Assembly: GCF_900090265.1 (NCBI RefSeq)
Contig: NZ_LT607752.1
Location: 2,976,001 to 3,040,000 of the forward strand
DNA: 64,000 nt
Direction: 5' to 3'
From: Micromonospora rifamycinica
GTDB lineage: Bacteria; Actinomycetota; Actinomycetes; Mycobacteriales; Micromonosporaceae
Positions 55,235 to 63,817 of this stretch are shown here, piece after piece. The translations under genes and the position numbers were made by a program. A model generated the notes under the pieces. It was not told where the DNA came from. It saw only the letters and a program-made list of their open reading frames with translations, and ran no database searches. Numbering within the stretch: position 1 is the first letter of the stretch; each line of letters starts with the position of its first letter.

Positions 55235-57369
55235 TGCCGACCATCATCATGGGAAAGCTCGCCAGCAAGATCGACGGCTCGGTCCGTGGAAAGGCGATGA
55301 CCTTCCTGCAGAAGCTCGGAGTCGACGACGCCACCCCGGGCCTGCACGTCGAACCCATCCAGCACAGTATCGACCCACGGGTTCGCACCGGGCGGGTTGA
55401 CGACTTCTGGCGGGCCGTCATGTTCCGCCTCGACGGCGACGGTGAAACCCACTACGTCATCCACGGCATCTGGCCACACGACGACGCCATCGGCATCGCT
55501 CGACGCGTACGGCTGAGGGTCAACCCGATCAACGGCCTACCCCAGATCGAAGAGATCGAGCCTTCCCCAACCCCGACTTCACCTCCCGACGAAACCACGA
55601 CGAGGTCCACGAAGCCGCTGTTCGTCCGACTCGGTCACGAACACAGCGAACTCGTCGAGCGGCTCGGGCTCCCCGAAGACGTCGTCACCCAGGCCGCGGC
55701 CGCCTCCGACGAGGACGGCATCCTCGACCTCGCACAGCGGTACGAGGGCTGGATCGGCACCATCCTGGTCGACCTGGCCGCAGGGGACGACATCGACACG
55801 ATCGTCCGACGGATGCAGCTGGAAAAGGCCTCCTCGTCCGGTGACGACGATGCCGACGTGTTGCAATCACTCAAACATCCGGCCGCCGCGCTGCAGTACG
55901 CGTTCATTGACGACCAGGAGGAACTACGACGGGTCATCGAAGGTGGCGACTTCGGTGCTTGGCGAATCTTCCTGCACCCCGAGCAGCGTCGCTACGTCGA
56001 CCGCTCGTACAGTGGCCCGTTCCGGCTCTCGGGCGGAGCCGGCACCGGCAAGACCGTCGTGCTCGTCCATCGGGCCCGCGCACTCGCCCGCCGCGACCCC
56101 GACGCCCGGATCATCCTGACCACCTTCACCACCAACCTCGCGGACGCCTTGGGCGACAGCCTCGGCCAGCTCGACCCGCGCGTGCCACAGGCCAAGGCCC
56201 TCGACCAGCCCGGCGTGTACGCGACGGGTGTGGACGCGCTCGCCTCCGCAGTGCTGCGGACCGCTGGTCGCGGCCTTGCCCCCGCGATGCGGGAGGTCCT
56301 CGGCGAGGAGCGGTCGACGCCGCTGGCCCGCACCGCACCGAATCGTTGGCGGGAGGTCGTCGAATCGACCGGCACCATGCTGCCGTACGAGCTGGCCAAC
56401 GAGACGTTCCTCGCCTCGGAGTACGCGCACGTCGTCCTACCCAACAAGGTGCACGACGAGGTCGGCTATCTACGGGTACGCCGACCGGGTCGAGGCGTCG
56501 CGCTGGACCGTGCCAAACGCCGAGCCGTCTGGGCACTCGTCGAGGCATACCGGGCCCGCTGTCGGGCCGACGGCGGCCTCGACTTCGCCGAGGCCGCCGC
56601 AGTCGCCGCAGCGCACCTGACGGTCACCGACCCGCGTCCCGCCGATCACGTGCTCGTCGACGAAGGGCAGGACCTCTCACCCACCCACTGGCTCCTGCTC
56701 CGTGCCGTCGTCGGGGAGCACGCCGACGACCTGTTCATCGCCGAGGACTCCCACCAGCGCATCTACGGCACCCGCGTCGTGCTCGGGCGGTACGGCGTCG
56801 CCATCGTCGGCCGTTCCCAGCGGCTCACCTTGAACTACCGCACCACGGCGCAGAACCTGCACTACGCCATGACGATCCTCGGCGGCGGCCAGTACGTCGA
56901 CCTGCAGGACGAGCCGGAAGGCACCGGCTACCGATCGGCCCGCACCGGCCCGATGCCCATCATCGAACTCGTCGACTCCCTTGCCGAAGAGACAGCAGCG
57001 GTCGTCCGACACGTGCGCACCTGGCTCGACGCCGGAGATCCGCTCGAGAACGTCGCCGTCCTGGTCCCCGACCGGTACCACCGCGACCGCGTCGTCACCG
57101 CTCTCACCGACGCCGGCATCGACGCCCGCGCCGTGGACCGCGACCGCCCACCGGCAGGCCGGGTACCAGTACTCACGATGCACCGTGCCAAGGGCACCGA
57201 GTTCTCCAAGGTCCTGCTGGCCGCAGGTAAACCATCGCCGGCCGAGATGGAACGCCTCGCCTTGCTGGACCCTGCCGAGCGCGCGGACGCGGATCTTCGG
57301 GCCCGATCGTTGACCTACGTCGCGGCGACCCGGGCACGTGATCAGCTGATAGTGGTGCAGCGAAGCTGA
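55234..57369 (+). CDS. UvrD-like helicase with RelE-like N-terminus
   Basis: This is a 711-residue protein. The ATG at 55234 shares its A with the giant helicase stop (TGATG). The first 95 residues (LASKIDGSVRGKAMTFLQKL...GLHVEPI...DPRVRTGRVDDFWRAVMF...YVIHGIWPHDDAIGIAR) follow the RelE/ParE toxin fold as found at the start of some UvrD-like helicases. The superfamily 1 core has LSGGAGTGKTVVLVHRA (about 265-280), HVLVDEGQDLSPTHW (about 472-486), LTLNYRTTAQ (about 530), LTMHRAKGTEFSKVLL (about 645-662) and YVAATRARDQL. It is the last gene of the overlapping operon. It could process phage DNA opened by the other helicases. Confidence 0.83.
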   Translation: MPTIIMGKLASKIDGSVRGKAMTFLQKLGVDDATPGLHVEPIQHSIDPRVRTGRVDDFWRAVMFRLDGDGETHYVIHGIWPHDDAIGIARRVRLRVNPINGLPQIEEIEPSPTPTSPPDETTTRSTKPLFVRLGHEHSELVERLGLPEDVVTQAAAASDEDGILDLAQRYEGWIGTILVDLAAGDDIDTIVRRMQLEKASSSGDDDADVLQSLKHPAAALQYAFIDDQEELRRVIEGGDFGAWRIFLHPEQRRYVDRSYSGPFRLSGGAGTGKTVVLVHRARALARRDPDARIILTTFTTNLADALGDSLGQLDPRVPQAKALDQPGVYATGVDALASAVLRTAGRGLAPAMREVLGEERSTPLARTAPNRWREVVESTGTMLPYELANETFLASEYAHVVLPNKVHDEVGYLRVRRPGRGVALDRAKRRAVWALVEAYRARCRADGGLDFAEAAAVAAAHLTVTDPRPADHVLVDEGQDLSPTHWLLLRAVVGEHADDLFIAEDSHQRIYGTRVVLGRYGVAIVGRSQRLTLNYRTTAQNLHYAMTILGGGQYVDLQDEPEGTGYRSARTGPMPIIELVDSLAEETAAVVRHVRTWLDAGDPLENVAVLVPDRYHRDRVVTALTDAGIDARAVDRDRPPAGRVPVLTMHRAKGTEFSKVLLAAGKPSPAEMERLALLDPAERADADLRARSLTYVAATRARDQLIVVQRS

Positions 57370-57533
57370 CAGCTGAGTAGGAGGCCTGGGAAGGAAGCCG
57401 CGCCCGATGTCAGATGGGAGATCGGGGCGGCCGGAACGAGTCGGTAAAGCGGCGTGGGTGACGGTCACTACGGTCGTTCGTCCATCCCCTTTCCAGGCCA
57501 TGTCGACCATGCAAGCGTCAGGAAGGGTCGTGG

Positions 57534-58160
57534 ATGAGGCCGAGAAGAGTGACCTTGCTCGACATCGGGCTGGACTCGTCGTTCGATGCTGCGATGACGT
57601 TCGTCCAGTCGACACTGCAGAACATCAACGCCGGTTGTGAAGCTCCGATCGTAGAAATCGACTTTGTTCGGTCACGTGATCCCGACACCGTGCTGTCCGC
57701 GTTCACTTCATCATGCGACGTCCTACACGTCATGGCCCATGGCGACCACAGCGTCACGCCGTCGTTCACCAGTACGGACGGCGAGTTCACCGTGTCCTTC
57801 GAGCAGCTCGGGGAAGTCGCGGCAGACAGGGGCAAAGGCATCTCGACCGGCGCCATCATCGCGGACGGCTGCAAGACCGGCACCGGCGCGTGGCAGAAGG
57901 CGGTACGGGACTGCCTCCAGGGCGAGGTCACCTACGTGGGCACCTCCTCCATCATCGGCTGGCACGAGAGCGGCGTGTTCAGCTCCGCCTTCTACGGCGC
58001 CCTGTTCCGCAACCGTGGACGCGGCGTGAAGCCTGCCGACCAGGCTCAAGATGCCGCCACCCGGGCCATCGACGCATATGCCCTGCTGACGGACAAGAAC
58101 TGTCCATTCAAAGTCACGACCCTCAAGCCGAGTCAACGCGCCCGGACGCTGCTGAGCTGA
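57534..58160 (+). CDS. CHAT/caspase-like protease
   Basis: This is a 208-residue protein. The ATG at 57534 follows AGGAAGGG at six to seven bases. The catalytic dyad of a caspase-like (CHAT-type) fold can be placed: His69 in VLHVMAHGDHS and Cys113 in AIIADGCKTGTG, each at the end of a hydrophobic strand. A third strand is EVTYVGTSS. The C-terminus (AQDAATRAIDAYALL) is helical. There is no signal peptide or TPR partner. It lies 164 bp after the helicase operon in the same direction. CHAT proteases act as suicide effectors in several anti-phage systems (family knowledge), so it may be the killing arm of this island. The family call rests on motif reading only. Confidence 0.62.
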   Translation: MRPRRVTLLDIGLDSSFDAAMTFVQSTLQNINAGCEAPIVEIDFVRSRDPDTVLSAFTSSCDVLHVMAHGDHSVTPSFTSTDGEFTVSFEQLGEVAADRGKGISTGAIIADGCKTGTGAWQKAVRDCLQGEVTYVGTSSIIGWHESGVFSSAFYGALFRNRGRGVKPADQAQDAATRAIDAYALLTDKNCPFKVTTLKPSQRARTLLS

Positions 58161-58378
58161 CAGGGGCGTCGACCAAGCACACGGTCACGAAGCGCTCGAG
58201 GGGTTGGCTCCCCAGAGGGATCGCACCTCGCGACCTGCAGGTCGCCCTCGCCCCAGACCGACCGCCGGATCTGGACGCCGGTCGATGATCCGTCAGTACG
58301 ACAACCTGGTCTGCATCACAAGACGTTGCGGAACCGGATCAGCCAGAGCAGGCCGGCAGACGCTGCGCTGACGAAGAC

Positions 58379-58420
58379 CGCGTAGGGCCGGCCGACAGCG
58401 TCGTCGGCCAGCCCTACGCG
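58379..58420. terminator. Strong hairpin downstream of integrase
   Basis: cgcgtagggc-c-ggccgac and gtcggcc-a-gccctacgcg form a 17-bp stem with one internal mismatch and a six-base loop. It lies 24 bases past the integrase stop. It is probably the integrase terminator, though such palindromes can also mark element ends. Confidence 0.7.
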
Positions 58421-58443
58421 ACTGATGGAGGCGAAACTGCGAA

Positions 58444-59916
58444 CTATGCCGGCCTTGCGGTGCTACCGCGGCGGGGGACGATGGCGGCGGTTGCTTCGGC
58501 GGCGGCGTGTGAGAGTTCGGGGAGGACGGCGCCGTAGAAGGTGGCGGTGAAGTGTGGGCTGGAGTGGCGGAGTCGGTTGGAGATGACTTTCATCTGGACG
58601 CCTGCGGCGAGTCCCATGGTGGCGGCGCCGTGGCGGAGGTCGTGAAGCCGGATGGGTGGTAGTCCGGCTTGGGTGGCGAGGTGGTGGAAGTGGTCGGTGA
58701 CGTCGGCGGGGTGGAGCCGACCGCCGGTCGGGGTGGTGAACACCGATCCGTTCCTGGTCCAGGCCGCTCCGGCGGCTAGGCGTTCGCGGTGTTGCCGGGC
58801 GCGGTGGGCGCGCAGCACAGCGACGGTTTCGGTGTCGAGGGCGATGGTGGCTTCGCTGTCGGTGGTTTTGGGGGTGTCGATGGTGGTGGCCCAGCCTTGT
58901 TGGACGAGTTGCCAGCGGACGGTGAGGGTGTTGGCGTCGAGGTCGAGGTCGTCCCAGTGGAGTCCGCATGCTTCGCCTCGGCGGAGGCCGGTGAAGGTGA
59001 TGAGGTAGTAGAGGGCGTAGAGGCGGTCGCCGGCGTCGTGGGTGTGGTCGAGGAATCGTCCGGTGTGTTCGGGGGTCCAGATCATGACGGGGCTGGGGGT
59101 TTTGCCGGTGTCGCGCCAGGTGCGGATGTGTTGGTCGGTCCAGATGGTGGGCTTGGGTGGTCGGGCGCGGGGTAGTTCGATCAGGAGGGCGGGGTTGGTG
59201 TCGAGGTAGCGGTGGCGGCGCATCGCGTCGTTGAGTGCCTTGCGGAGGGTGGCGTGGATGACGTGCATCGTCCTCGGTCCGACGATCCGCTGGTTCTTGA
59301 CCTGGTCACGTTTCACGGGGTCGCGGCTGGCGCGGAGGGTGGTGATGGTGGTGTTGCGTTCGGCGATGGCCTCGTACATGGCGTCGATGTGACCCGGGCG
59401 GAGCCGGTCGATGCGCAGGTGCCCGAGGTGCGGGATCAGGTAGAGGCGGATGTGGCCTTCGTAGGAGCGCAGGGTGCCTTTCTTGATGTTCTTGCGTCCG
59501 GCGAGCCAGTCGGTGAGGTAGTCGGCCATGGTGGGTAGTTCGGTGGGGGTGATGTCGAGGTGCAGGGTGCGGCGGACCTGGTCGGGGGTGGGGATGGGTG
59601 CGCCGGTTTTGACGGCGGTTTCGATGAGGTCGCCGGTTTTGGTCGTGGCGTGGGGGTCGGTGGGGTCGGGGACGGCGAGGGCGGCGCGGATGCGGTCGAG
59701 GGTGGTGTCGGCGTCGGTTTGGGTGGGGTAGGGGCCGTGGCGCAGTGTGCGGCGGGTGCCGTCGTTGCGGGCGGGGATTTCGATCTGCCAGTGCCATTGG
59801 CCGTGGTTGCGGGACCAGCCGCCGCCGGGCCTGCGCAGGTCAGGGCAGGAGCGTCCCAGGCGGCGGCCGGTGGTGGTGTCGCGGCAGCCGCAGCGTTTGA
59901 AGATGGAGCCTTTCAC
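58444..59916 (-). CDS. int: Tyrosine recombinase (integrase)
   Basis: This is a 490-residue phage-type integrase. The GTG at 59916 overlaps the stop of the HTH gene (GTGA). The N-terminus MKGSIFKRCGCRD with Cys and GQWHWQIEIP is typical of actinobacterial element integrases. A SAM-like core-binding domain (about 130-230, MADYLTDWLAGRKNIKKGTLRSYEGHI) precedes the catalytic domain: Arg in FTGLRRGEACGL (about 308), HDLRHGAAT (H-x-x-R, about 424), His in RLRHSSPHF and the nucleophile Tyr in TATFYG (about 460). It integrates a circular element at an attachment site, often a tRNA 3' end. A tRNA-Lys scar lies at 29189, but no second copy is seen beside this gene. Confidence 0.92.
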   Translation of the reverse strand: MKGSIFKRCGCRDTTTGRRLGRSCPDLRRPGGGWSRNHGQWHWQIEIPARNDGTRRTLRHGPYPTQTDADTTLDRIRAALAVPDPTDPHATTKTGDLIETAVKTGAPIPTPDQVRRTLHLDITPTELPTMADYLTDWLAGRKNIKKGTLRSYEGHIRLYLIPHLGHLRIDRLRPGHIDAMYEAIAERNTTITTLRASRDPVKRDQVKNQRIVGPRTMHVIHATLRKALNDAMRRHRYLDTNPALLIELPRARPPKPTIWTDQHIRTWRDTGKTPSPVMIWTPEHTGRFLDHTHDAGDRLYALYYLITFTGLRRGEACGLHWDDLDLDANTLTVRWQLVQQGWATTIDTPKTTDSEATIALDTETVAVLRAHRARQHRERLAAGAAWTRNGSVFTTPTGGRLHPADVTDHFHHLATQAGLPPIRLHDLRHGAATMGLAAGVQMKVISNRLRHSSPHFTATFYGAVLPELSHAAAEATAAIVPRRGSTARPA

Positions 59917-60311
59917 TGGTCGTCTCCGGGGTGCTCGACGTGGTGCCGCCAGCGGTGGCGGGTGTAGTCCGCTGGTGGCGGGGTCGTTGCATCCACGCTC
60001 GACACCACGGCGGGATCAAGTCGCCGGCCACCGGCAGGGTCCGGGGCGGATTGGTCGAGGAGGAGGAGTCGGAGGAGGCCGGTGACGGGGACGATGATGC
60101 GGGTGCCGGCGCGGATCAGTGGTGTGGGGAAGGTGTCGGTGGCGGCGAGGCGGTAGGCCTGGGAGCGGCTGATACCGAGGACCGCGGCCGCGGTGGGCAA
60201 GGTGGTGGCGACGCCGAGCGCGCGGATCCGCTCGGCGGTCCACGGCACGCTGGTAGACGGGGATGAGCTGGTCGGTTGGGTGTCGCGGGTGGGAGTGGTG
60301 TGGGCGTTCAC
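59913..60311 (-). CDS. HTH DNA-binding (excisionase-like) protein
   Basis: This is a 132-residue protein. The GTG at 60311 has AGGAG 11 bases upstream. The core (about 25-80; VPWTAERIRALGVATTLPTAAAVLGISRSQAYRLAATDTFPTPLIRAGTRIIVPV in outline) is a MerR/Xis-type winged helix, as in excisionases and small regulators next to integrases. The Pro-rich tail is not conserved. The overlap with int indicates co-translation. It probably controls direction of recombination or int expression. Confidence 0.75.
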   Translation of the reverse strand: MNAHTTPTRDTQPTSSSPSTSVPWTAERIRALGVATTLPTAAAVLGISRSQAYRLAATDTFPTPLIRAGTRIIVPVTGLLRLLLLDQSAPDPAGGRRLDPAVVSSVDATTPPPADYTRHRWRHHVEHPGDDQ

Positions 60312-61228
60312 GGTGTCGGATCTCCTGACTGCGGTGGAAGCGGTGCAGAGGTACGCGAGGTGGTAGGCGTAGCGGGCTCTGGTGCTGCCGGCAGGGTGCT
60401 GGTGTCGGCGGGTTCGGGAGTCCGCTGGTCGATGGGTGGGGCTGGTGGGGCCTGGTCGGCTTTGAGGATCTTCAGTAGCTGGGATACGCGGGTGTTGGAC
60501 ACGGTGTGGCCGGTCGCGCGCAGCGCGGTGGCCAGGGCGGCGCGGGTGAGCGTCCGGCCTTCGGCGGCGAGGTCCTCCTGGGCGTGCCTGGCGATTAGGA
60601 GTAGGGCTTCGGTGTCGGTGGGGTGGGTGGACGGTCCGCGCCGCGACGGCCGACGCTGGCCGACCGGTCCCCCGGTCTGGGAGTGGTCCGGTCTGGCGTC
60701 CGGGTGGTTGGTGGGGTGGTGGACGGTCCGCGCGGGCAGACGCCGGTCCCCGGTCGGCAGGGACGGCTGGGCGTCGGTGCGGTCCGCCGGGAGCTGGCTT
60801 GCGGTGGCGATGGGCTGGTCCGCTGGTCGGGCGGTGGGCGGGTTCGTTCCGGCTGGTGTGGGTTCGGGTGGGGTGTTGGTGTAGCCGAGGGCGATCTTGA
60901 CCATGACCAGGAACCCGAGCGCGGGCACGGCCGCGGCGGTCCAGCCGATCGGTGACGGCTCGGCCTCCACGACCTGCGCCGCGAGCGACAACGCCACCGC
61001 GCAGGCCAACACCGCCGCCGGGAACACCGCCGACACCTGGGCCCGCTTGCGGCGGCGCAGTTCCAGACCGGAAGCGATGGACATCAGCTCCAGCACGATC
61101 GCGTCCGCCCACGCCAACCACCCCGGCTGACCGTGAGCAGCGGCGACGTTGTGGACATGGGTGAAGCTGGCCGCACCCGCCGCCCCACCAATGGCCAACA
61201 TGATCACGACCTGAACGAACCCCTCCAC
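60308..61228 (-). CDS. DUF2637 membrane protein
   Basis: This is a protein of about 306 residues whose start is uncertain (GTG 61228 used; longer reading to 61414 possible). The N-terminal DUF2637 region has three to four hydrophobic segments: VVIMLAIGGAAGAASF, WLAWADAIVLELMSIASGLE, FPAAVLACAVALSLAAQVV and AAAVPALGFLVMVKIAL. Conserved HVHNVAAAHGQPGW and ELRRRKRAQ lie between them. The cytosolic C-terminus is Pro/Thr-rich with an HTH-like segment (TLTRAALATALRATGHTVSNTRVSQLL). DUF2637 proteins are encoded by actinobacterial conjugative elements next to integrase and transfer genes. The role is unknown, perhaps in spread or maintenance. It overlaps the next gene by four bases. Confidence 0.75.
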   Translation of the reverse strand: MEGFVQVVIMLAIGGAAGAASFTHVHNVAAAHGQPGWLAWADAIVLELMSIASGLELRRRKRAQVSAVFPAAVLACAVALSLAAQVVEAEPSPIGWTAAAVPALGFLVMVKIALGYTNTPPEPTPAGTNPPTARPADQPIATASQLPADRTDAQPSLPTGDRRLPARTVHHPTNHPDARPDHSQTGGPVGQRRPSRRGPSTHPTDTEALLLIARHAQEDLAAEGRTLTRAALATALRATGHTVSNTRVSQLLKILKADQAPPAPPIDQRTPEPADTSTLPAAPEPATPTTSRTSAPLPPQSGDPTP

Positions 61229-61256
61229 TGGGCTTCGTCCCGGACCGGCGTTCGGA

Positions 61257-61592
61257 TCACCGGGTGCGGTCGTGGCCGACCACCTCCCCCGGCCGGACCA
61301 CCAGCACGCCCGGCCCGCCCGTACGTGTGGACCGGACCAGGGGGCGGACGGTCCTGGCGTGCCTGACCAGGACCGTGGATGGCCCGGTCCGGGGTCGGTC
61401 CGCAGATCGGCCACGCAGGCGCCGGGACGATACCTCGGTCCGCTCGCTGTCAGGGCTGTCCGGTGCTGTCACCGGTCTGTCAGCAGCCTCCGGTGAGACG
61501 CTGACAGACCAGTGACAGAACGGCTCCGGGGTCGTCACCGTCGCACACGCCGACCGCACGATGAAGAGGTCCGGGGAGGTGTCGTCGGTCAT
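61257..61592 (-). CDS. Small coupled protein of the integrative module
   Basis: This is a 111-residue frame starting at ATG 61592, which overlaps the stop of the replication-relaxation gene (ATGA). The first 45 residues (MTDDTSPDLFIVRSACATV...) look protein-like, the rest is Arg/Ser/Pro-rich. I do not recognise it. The coupling and the tight packing of the module are the main support. Confidence 0.5.
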   Translation of the reverse strand: MTDDTSPDLFIVRSACATVTTPEPFCHWSVSVSPEAADRPVTAPDSPDSERTEVSSRRLRGRSADRPRTGPSTVLVRHARTVRPLVRSTRTGGPGVLVVRPGEVVGHDRTR

Positions 61593-62476
61593 GCCGCCTC
61601 CCTGGTCGGGTCACGGTCGTCGAGGACCCAGGCCGACAGGTCAGCCAACGTGGAACGTCGCCCGTCACCGCCGGCCACCGCCCATACCGCCTCGGCGGGG
61701 CACAGGCCCGCCGTCGTCGCGTGGTCGCGGGCACCGGTAGCCACCGGCACCAGCGGCGGCGTCTCGGCCCACATCCGGCGCAGGTTGCGTTCCCGGGCGG
61801 CGGAATGCAGCCAGAACAACACCGGCCACGCCCGCCCCATCGCCGCGAACCACTCCCGGTAGCCGACCAGCTTGCGGACCAGCACCGACAGCGGCTCACC
61901 ACCGGTGTCGTACTCCACGAAGAACGGCACCACCGTTCGACCCGAAACCCATAGGCCGTAGCCGTCCGGACGGACCCGGGGCTGGTAGGCGCGCACCAGA
62001 GCCGGATCCCCCGGCCGGGTGAACACCCCCGACCGCTGGCACTCCGCCTCCGACAACCACTCCCCCAACCACACATCAGCATGGGTGCGGGCGTAGCCGG
62101 CGAGGCCGGTGAAGAAACCGTTCACCCCCAGGCGGTGCTCCAGGGTGCGGCTCGACGTCCAACGGCGCCGCTCCACCCGGGCATGATCACGCCGAGGCGG
62201 ACGTTCATCACGACCAGCGGCGACGACCTCCGCGCCGAGCTGATCGATGACGTAGTGATACGGGTACGAGCCACCGTCAGCGCGCTGCGGACGGAACCGC
62301 GCCACCAACCGCAACCGGTACAACGTCCGCAACCGCCGCTGACAAAAATCCAGAGACGAAAACAGGGCATGCGCGAGCTGGAACGACGTCAACACACCGT
62401 GGTCGTAGAGCCAGCCCAACAGCACACGGTCACGGGCGGTCAGTTGGGACTGGACCCGAAGGACCGGATCATCCAC
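61589..62476 (-). CDS. Replication-relaxation family protein
   Basis: This is a 295-residue protein from GTG 62476 with GGGGAGG nine bases upstream. The N-terminal winged helix (LTARDRVLLGWLYDHGVLTSFQLAHALFSS...RLRTLYRLRLVARF) is followed by a nuclease-like alpha/beta part (HRLGVNGFFTGLAGYAR, VRPDGYGLWVSGRTVVPFFVEYDTGGEPLSVLVRKLVGYREWF). There the strand PDGYG...FFVEYD and the following Lys recall a PD-(D/E)XK arrangement. The family is typical of actinobacterial integrative and conjugative elements, beside FtsK/TraB-like genes. None is seen here, so the element may be incomplete or continue elsewhere. It is the first gene of the minus-strand module. Confidence 0.8.
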   Translation of the reverse strand: MDDPVLRVQSQLTARDRVLLGWLYDHGVLTSFQLAHALFSSLDFCQRRLRTLYRLRLVARFRPQRADGGSYPYHYVIDQLGAEVVAAGRDERPPRRDHARVERRRWTSSRTLEHRLGVNGFFTGLAGYARTHADVWLGEWLSEAECQRSGVFTRPGDPALVRAYQPRVRPDGYGLWVSGRTVVPFFVEYDTGGEPLSVLVRKLVGYREWFAAMGRAWPVLFWLHSAARERNLRRMWAETPPLVPVATGARDHATTAGLCPAEAVWAVAGGDGRRSTLADLSAWVLDDRDPTREAA

Positions 62477-63478
62477 CGATCACCACCTCCCCTCTTGTAG
62501 GGAATGCCAGCCCCAGGGGGAGAGACCCGGGACCATGCAGGGTCTGTCGCAGGACAAGCCAGCAGGGCTGACAGCCGACCTGACCAGCGGTGTGAGACAC
62601 GACAGGGGGTCCGTTCCGGCGTCTGGTCGAAGACTGACCTCAACACCGACGCCAACCCGGGCCCCGCAACGGGCACTGAAACGGGATCTGTCACCGCCAC
62701 CGGCACCGAGCCGAAGCGCACAGACACGGAATGAACCACGAACACAACAACTCCTTGATCGAGAACAATGAGAATGCGCGACGACATTCACGACGCCGCA
62801 GGGATACACAGCCACAGCCAGTGCGACGGACTACGGAGAAGCGCACTGTGGAGTTGCCAACCAACACGCCGACCGGGCATCCCGGTCGACCCGGGCGGAT
62901 GAGGACAGCAACGACCGACACGACCACCAGAAAGGCGGTCGCGGCAGCATGAACGGCGGCAGCAGCTACGAAAGCAGGACAGCACACCCCCACACCGGCA
63001 GGCGGCGCATCGCAGCGGGGGACATATGCCGCGGAGCCGTCGACATCACGGCTCGGTAGGGCGTCGACTCAACCCGCCGGAGAAAGAACCTTCATCGCGA
63101 ACCCCCTACCACTCAGAACCAACGACGATCCGCTAACCCCGAGCCTCGAACGACCCGCGACGCTCCTCTCTGGAACGTCGCCAGCCTGGCCGATTGGACC
63201 CGGCAGACAGACCGCCACGCGGTCACGTCCGTACCAGTACGCCTCCCCCGCAGCACCCTGTCAACCAGCGCCACCAGCAGCCGATCACGACGTCTCCGGA
63301 CCCAGCCGGACGCACCGACACCCGCCGACCCGCACTGGACCCCAGCGGCACAAATCCACGCCCGCAACAGGCAGAAAAATCTTGACCAACGCTCGCAAAC
63401 GTCTCACTAAATGAGACGATCTTCTGACCCGACGAACACTTGCGGGCCAGGAATCGAGCCCGGAGAGTGCCCGTTCGC

Positions 63479-63733
63479 ATGACCGAGACGCAGACGACCT
63501 CCGCCTCTCACACCGCGCCCGACGCGGCTTCTGGTGCCCAGCTTGCCGGTGTGATCCTCAGAGACCAGGCCGACCTACGCCCCCCAACCACCAATCTCGG
63601 GGCCGCCTCGTACCACGCGCACGGCCTGCCGCCGCCCCAGTCCCACATCGAGCGGTCACGATTGGGCCGATCCCACCTCCTCATGCCCACCGGCCAGCAA
63701 GGTCGAAGACGGTCACCCAGCGCCACGGGGTAG
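63479..63733 (+). CDS. Possible small or truncated protein
   Basis: This is an 84-residue frame from ATG 63479 (MTETQTTSASHTAPDAASGAQLAGVILRDQADL...). Its first half reads like a real N-terminus, the rest is low-complexity. The palindrome at 63401-63419 upstream could be its operator. I do not recognise it and it may be the stump of a deleted gene. Confidence 0.25.
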   Translation: MTETQTTSASHTAPDAASGAQLAGVILRDQADLRPPTTNLGAASYHAHGLPPPQSHIERSRLGRSHLLMPTGQQGRRRSPSATG

Positions 63734-63782
63734 TACTTCACCCTCACCGCGCCAAGCGGCTCGGCTCGGCTGAGGGCGCACG

Positions 63783-63811
63783 TTGATCTACCGAAGGGCA
63801 CACGGCACAAT
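63783..63811 (+). promoter_or_regulatory. Promoter for leaderless HAD gene
   Basis: TTGATC (63783-63788), 17-bp spacer, CACAAT (63806-63811). The GTG start of the next gene lies six bases after the -10, where transcription should begin, so the message is probably leaderless. Confidence 0.6.
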
Positions 63812-63817
63812 CGCCAG

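Larger units (their letters stand above)
62477..63817. other. Gene-poor stretch right of integrative module
   Basis: In 1.34 kb I see no recognisable gene. Short plus-strand frames occur (62731-62952 and 63479-63733) but resemble no family. At about 63401-63419 cgtctca-ctaaa-tgagacg is a perfect 7-bp palindrome, operator-like, in an AT-richer patch about 60 bases before the second frame. The stretch may be a degraded part of the element or its far boundary. Confidence 0.5.

Noticed and set aside
58161..58443. Search for a second tRNA-Lys 3' copy beside the integrase
   Set aside because: No match to the 45-nt fragment was found by eye; only the hairpin is present.
62504..62952. Short plus-strand frames right of the integrative module
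   Set aside because: Low-complexity Thr/Arg/Pro translations, weak start signals and no similarity I can name.
63440..63475. tgcgggccaggaatcgagcccgg looks like a reverse tRNA T-arm
   Set aside because: The possible T-loop is CTCGATT, the stem needs a wobble, and no acceptor or anticodon arm follows.
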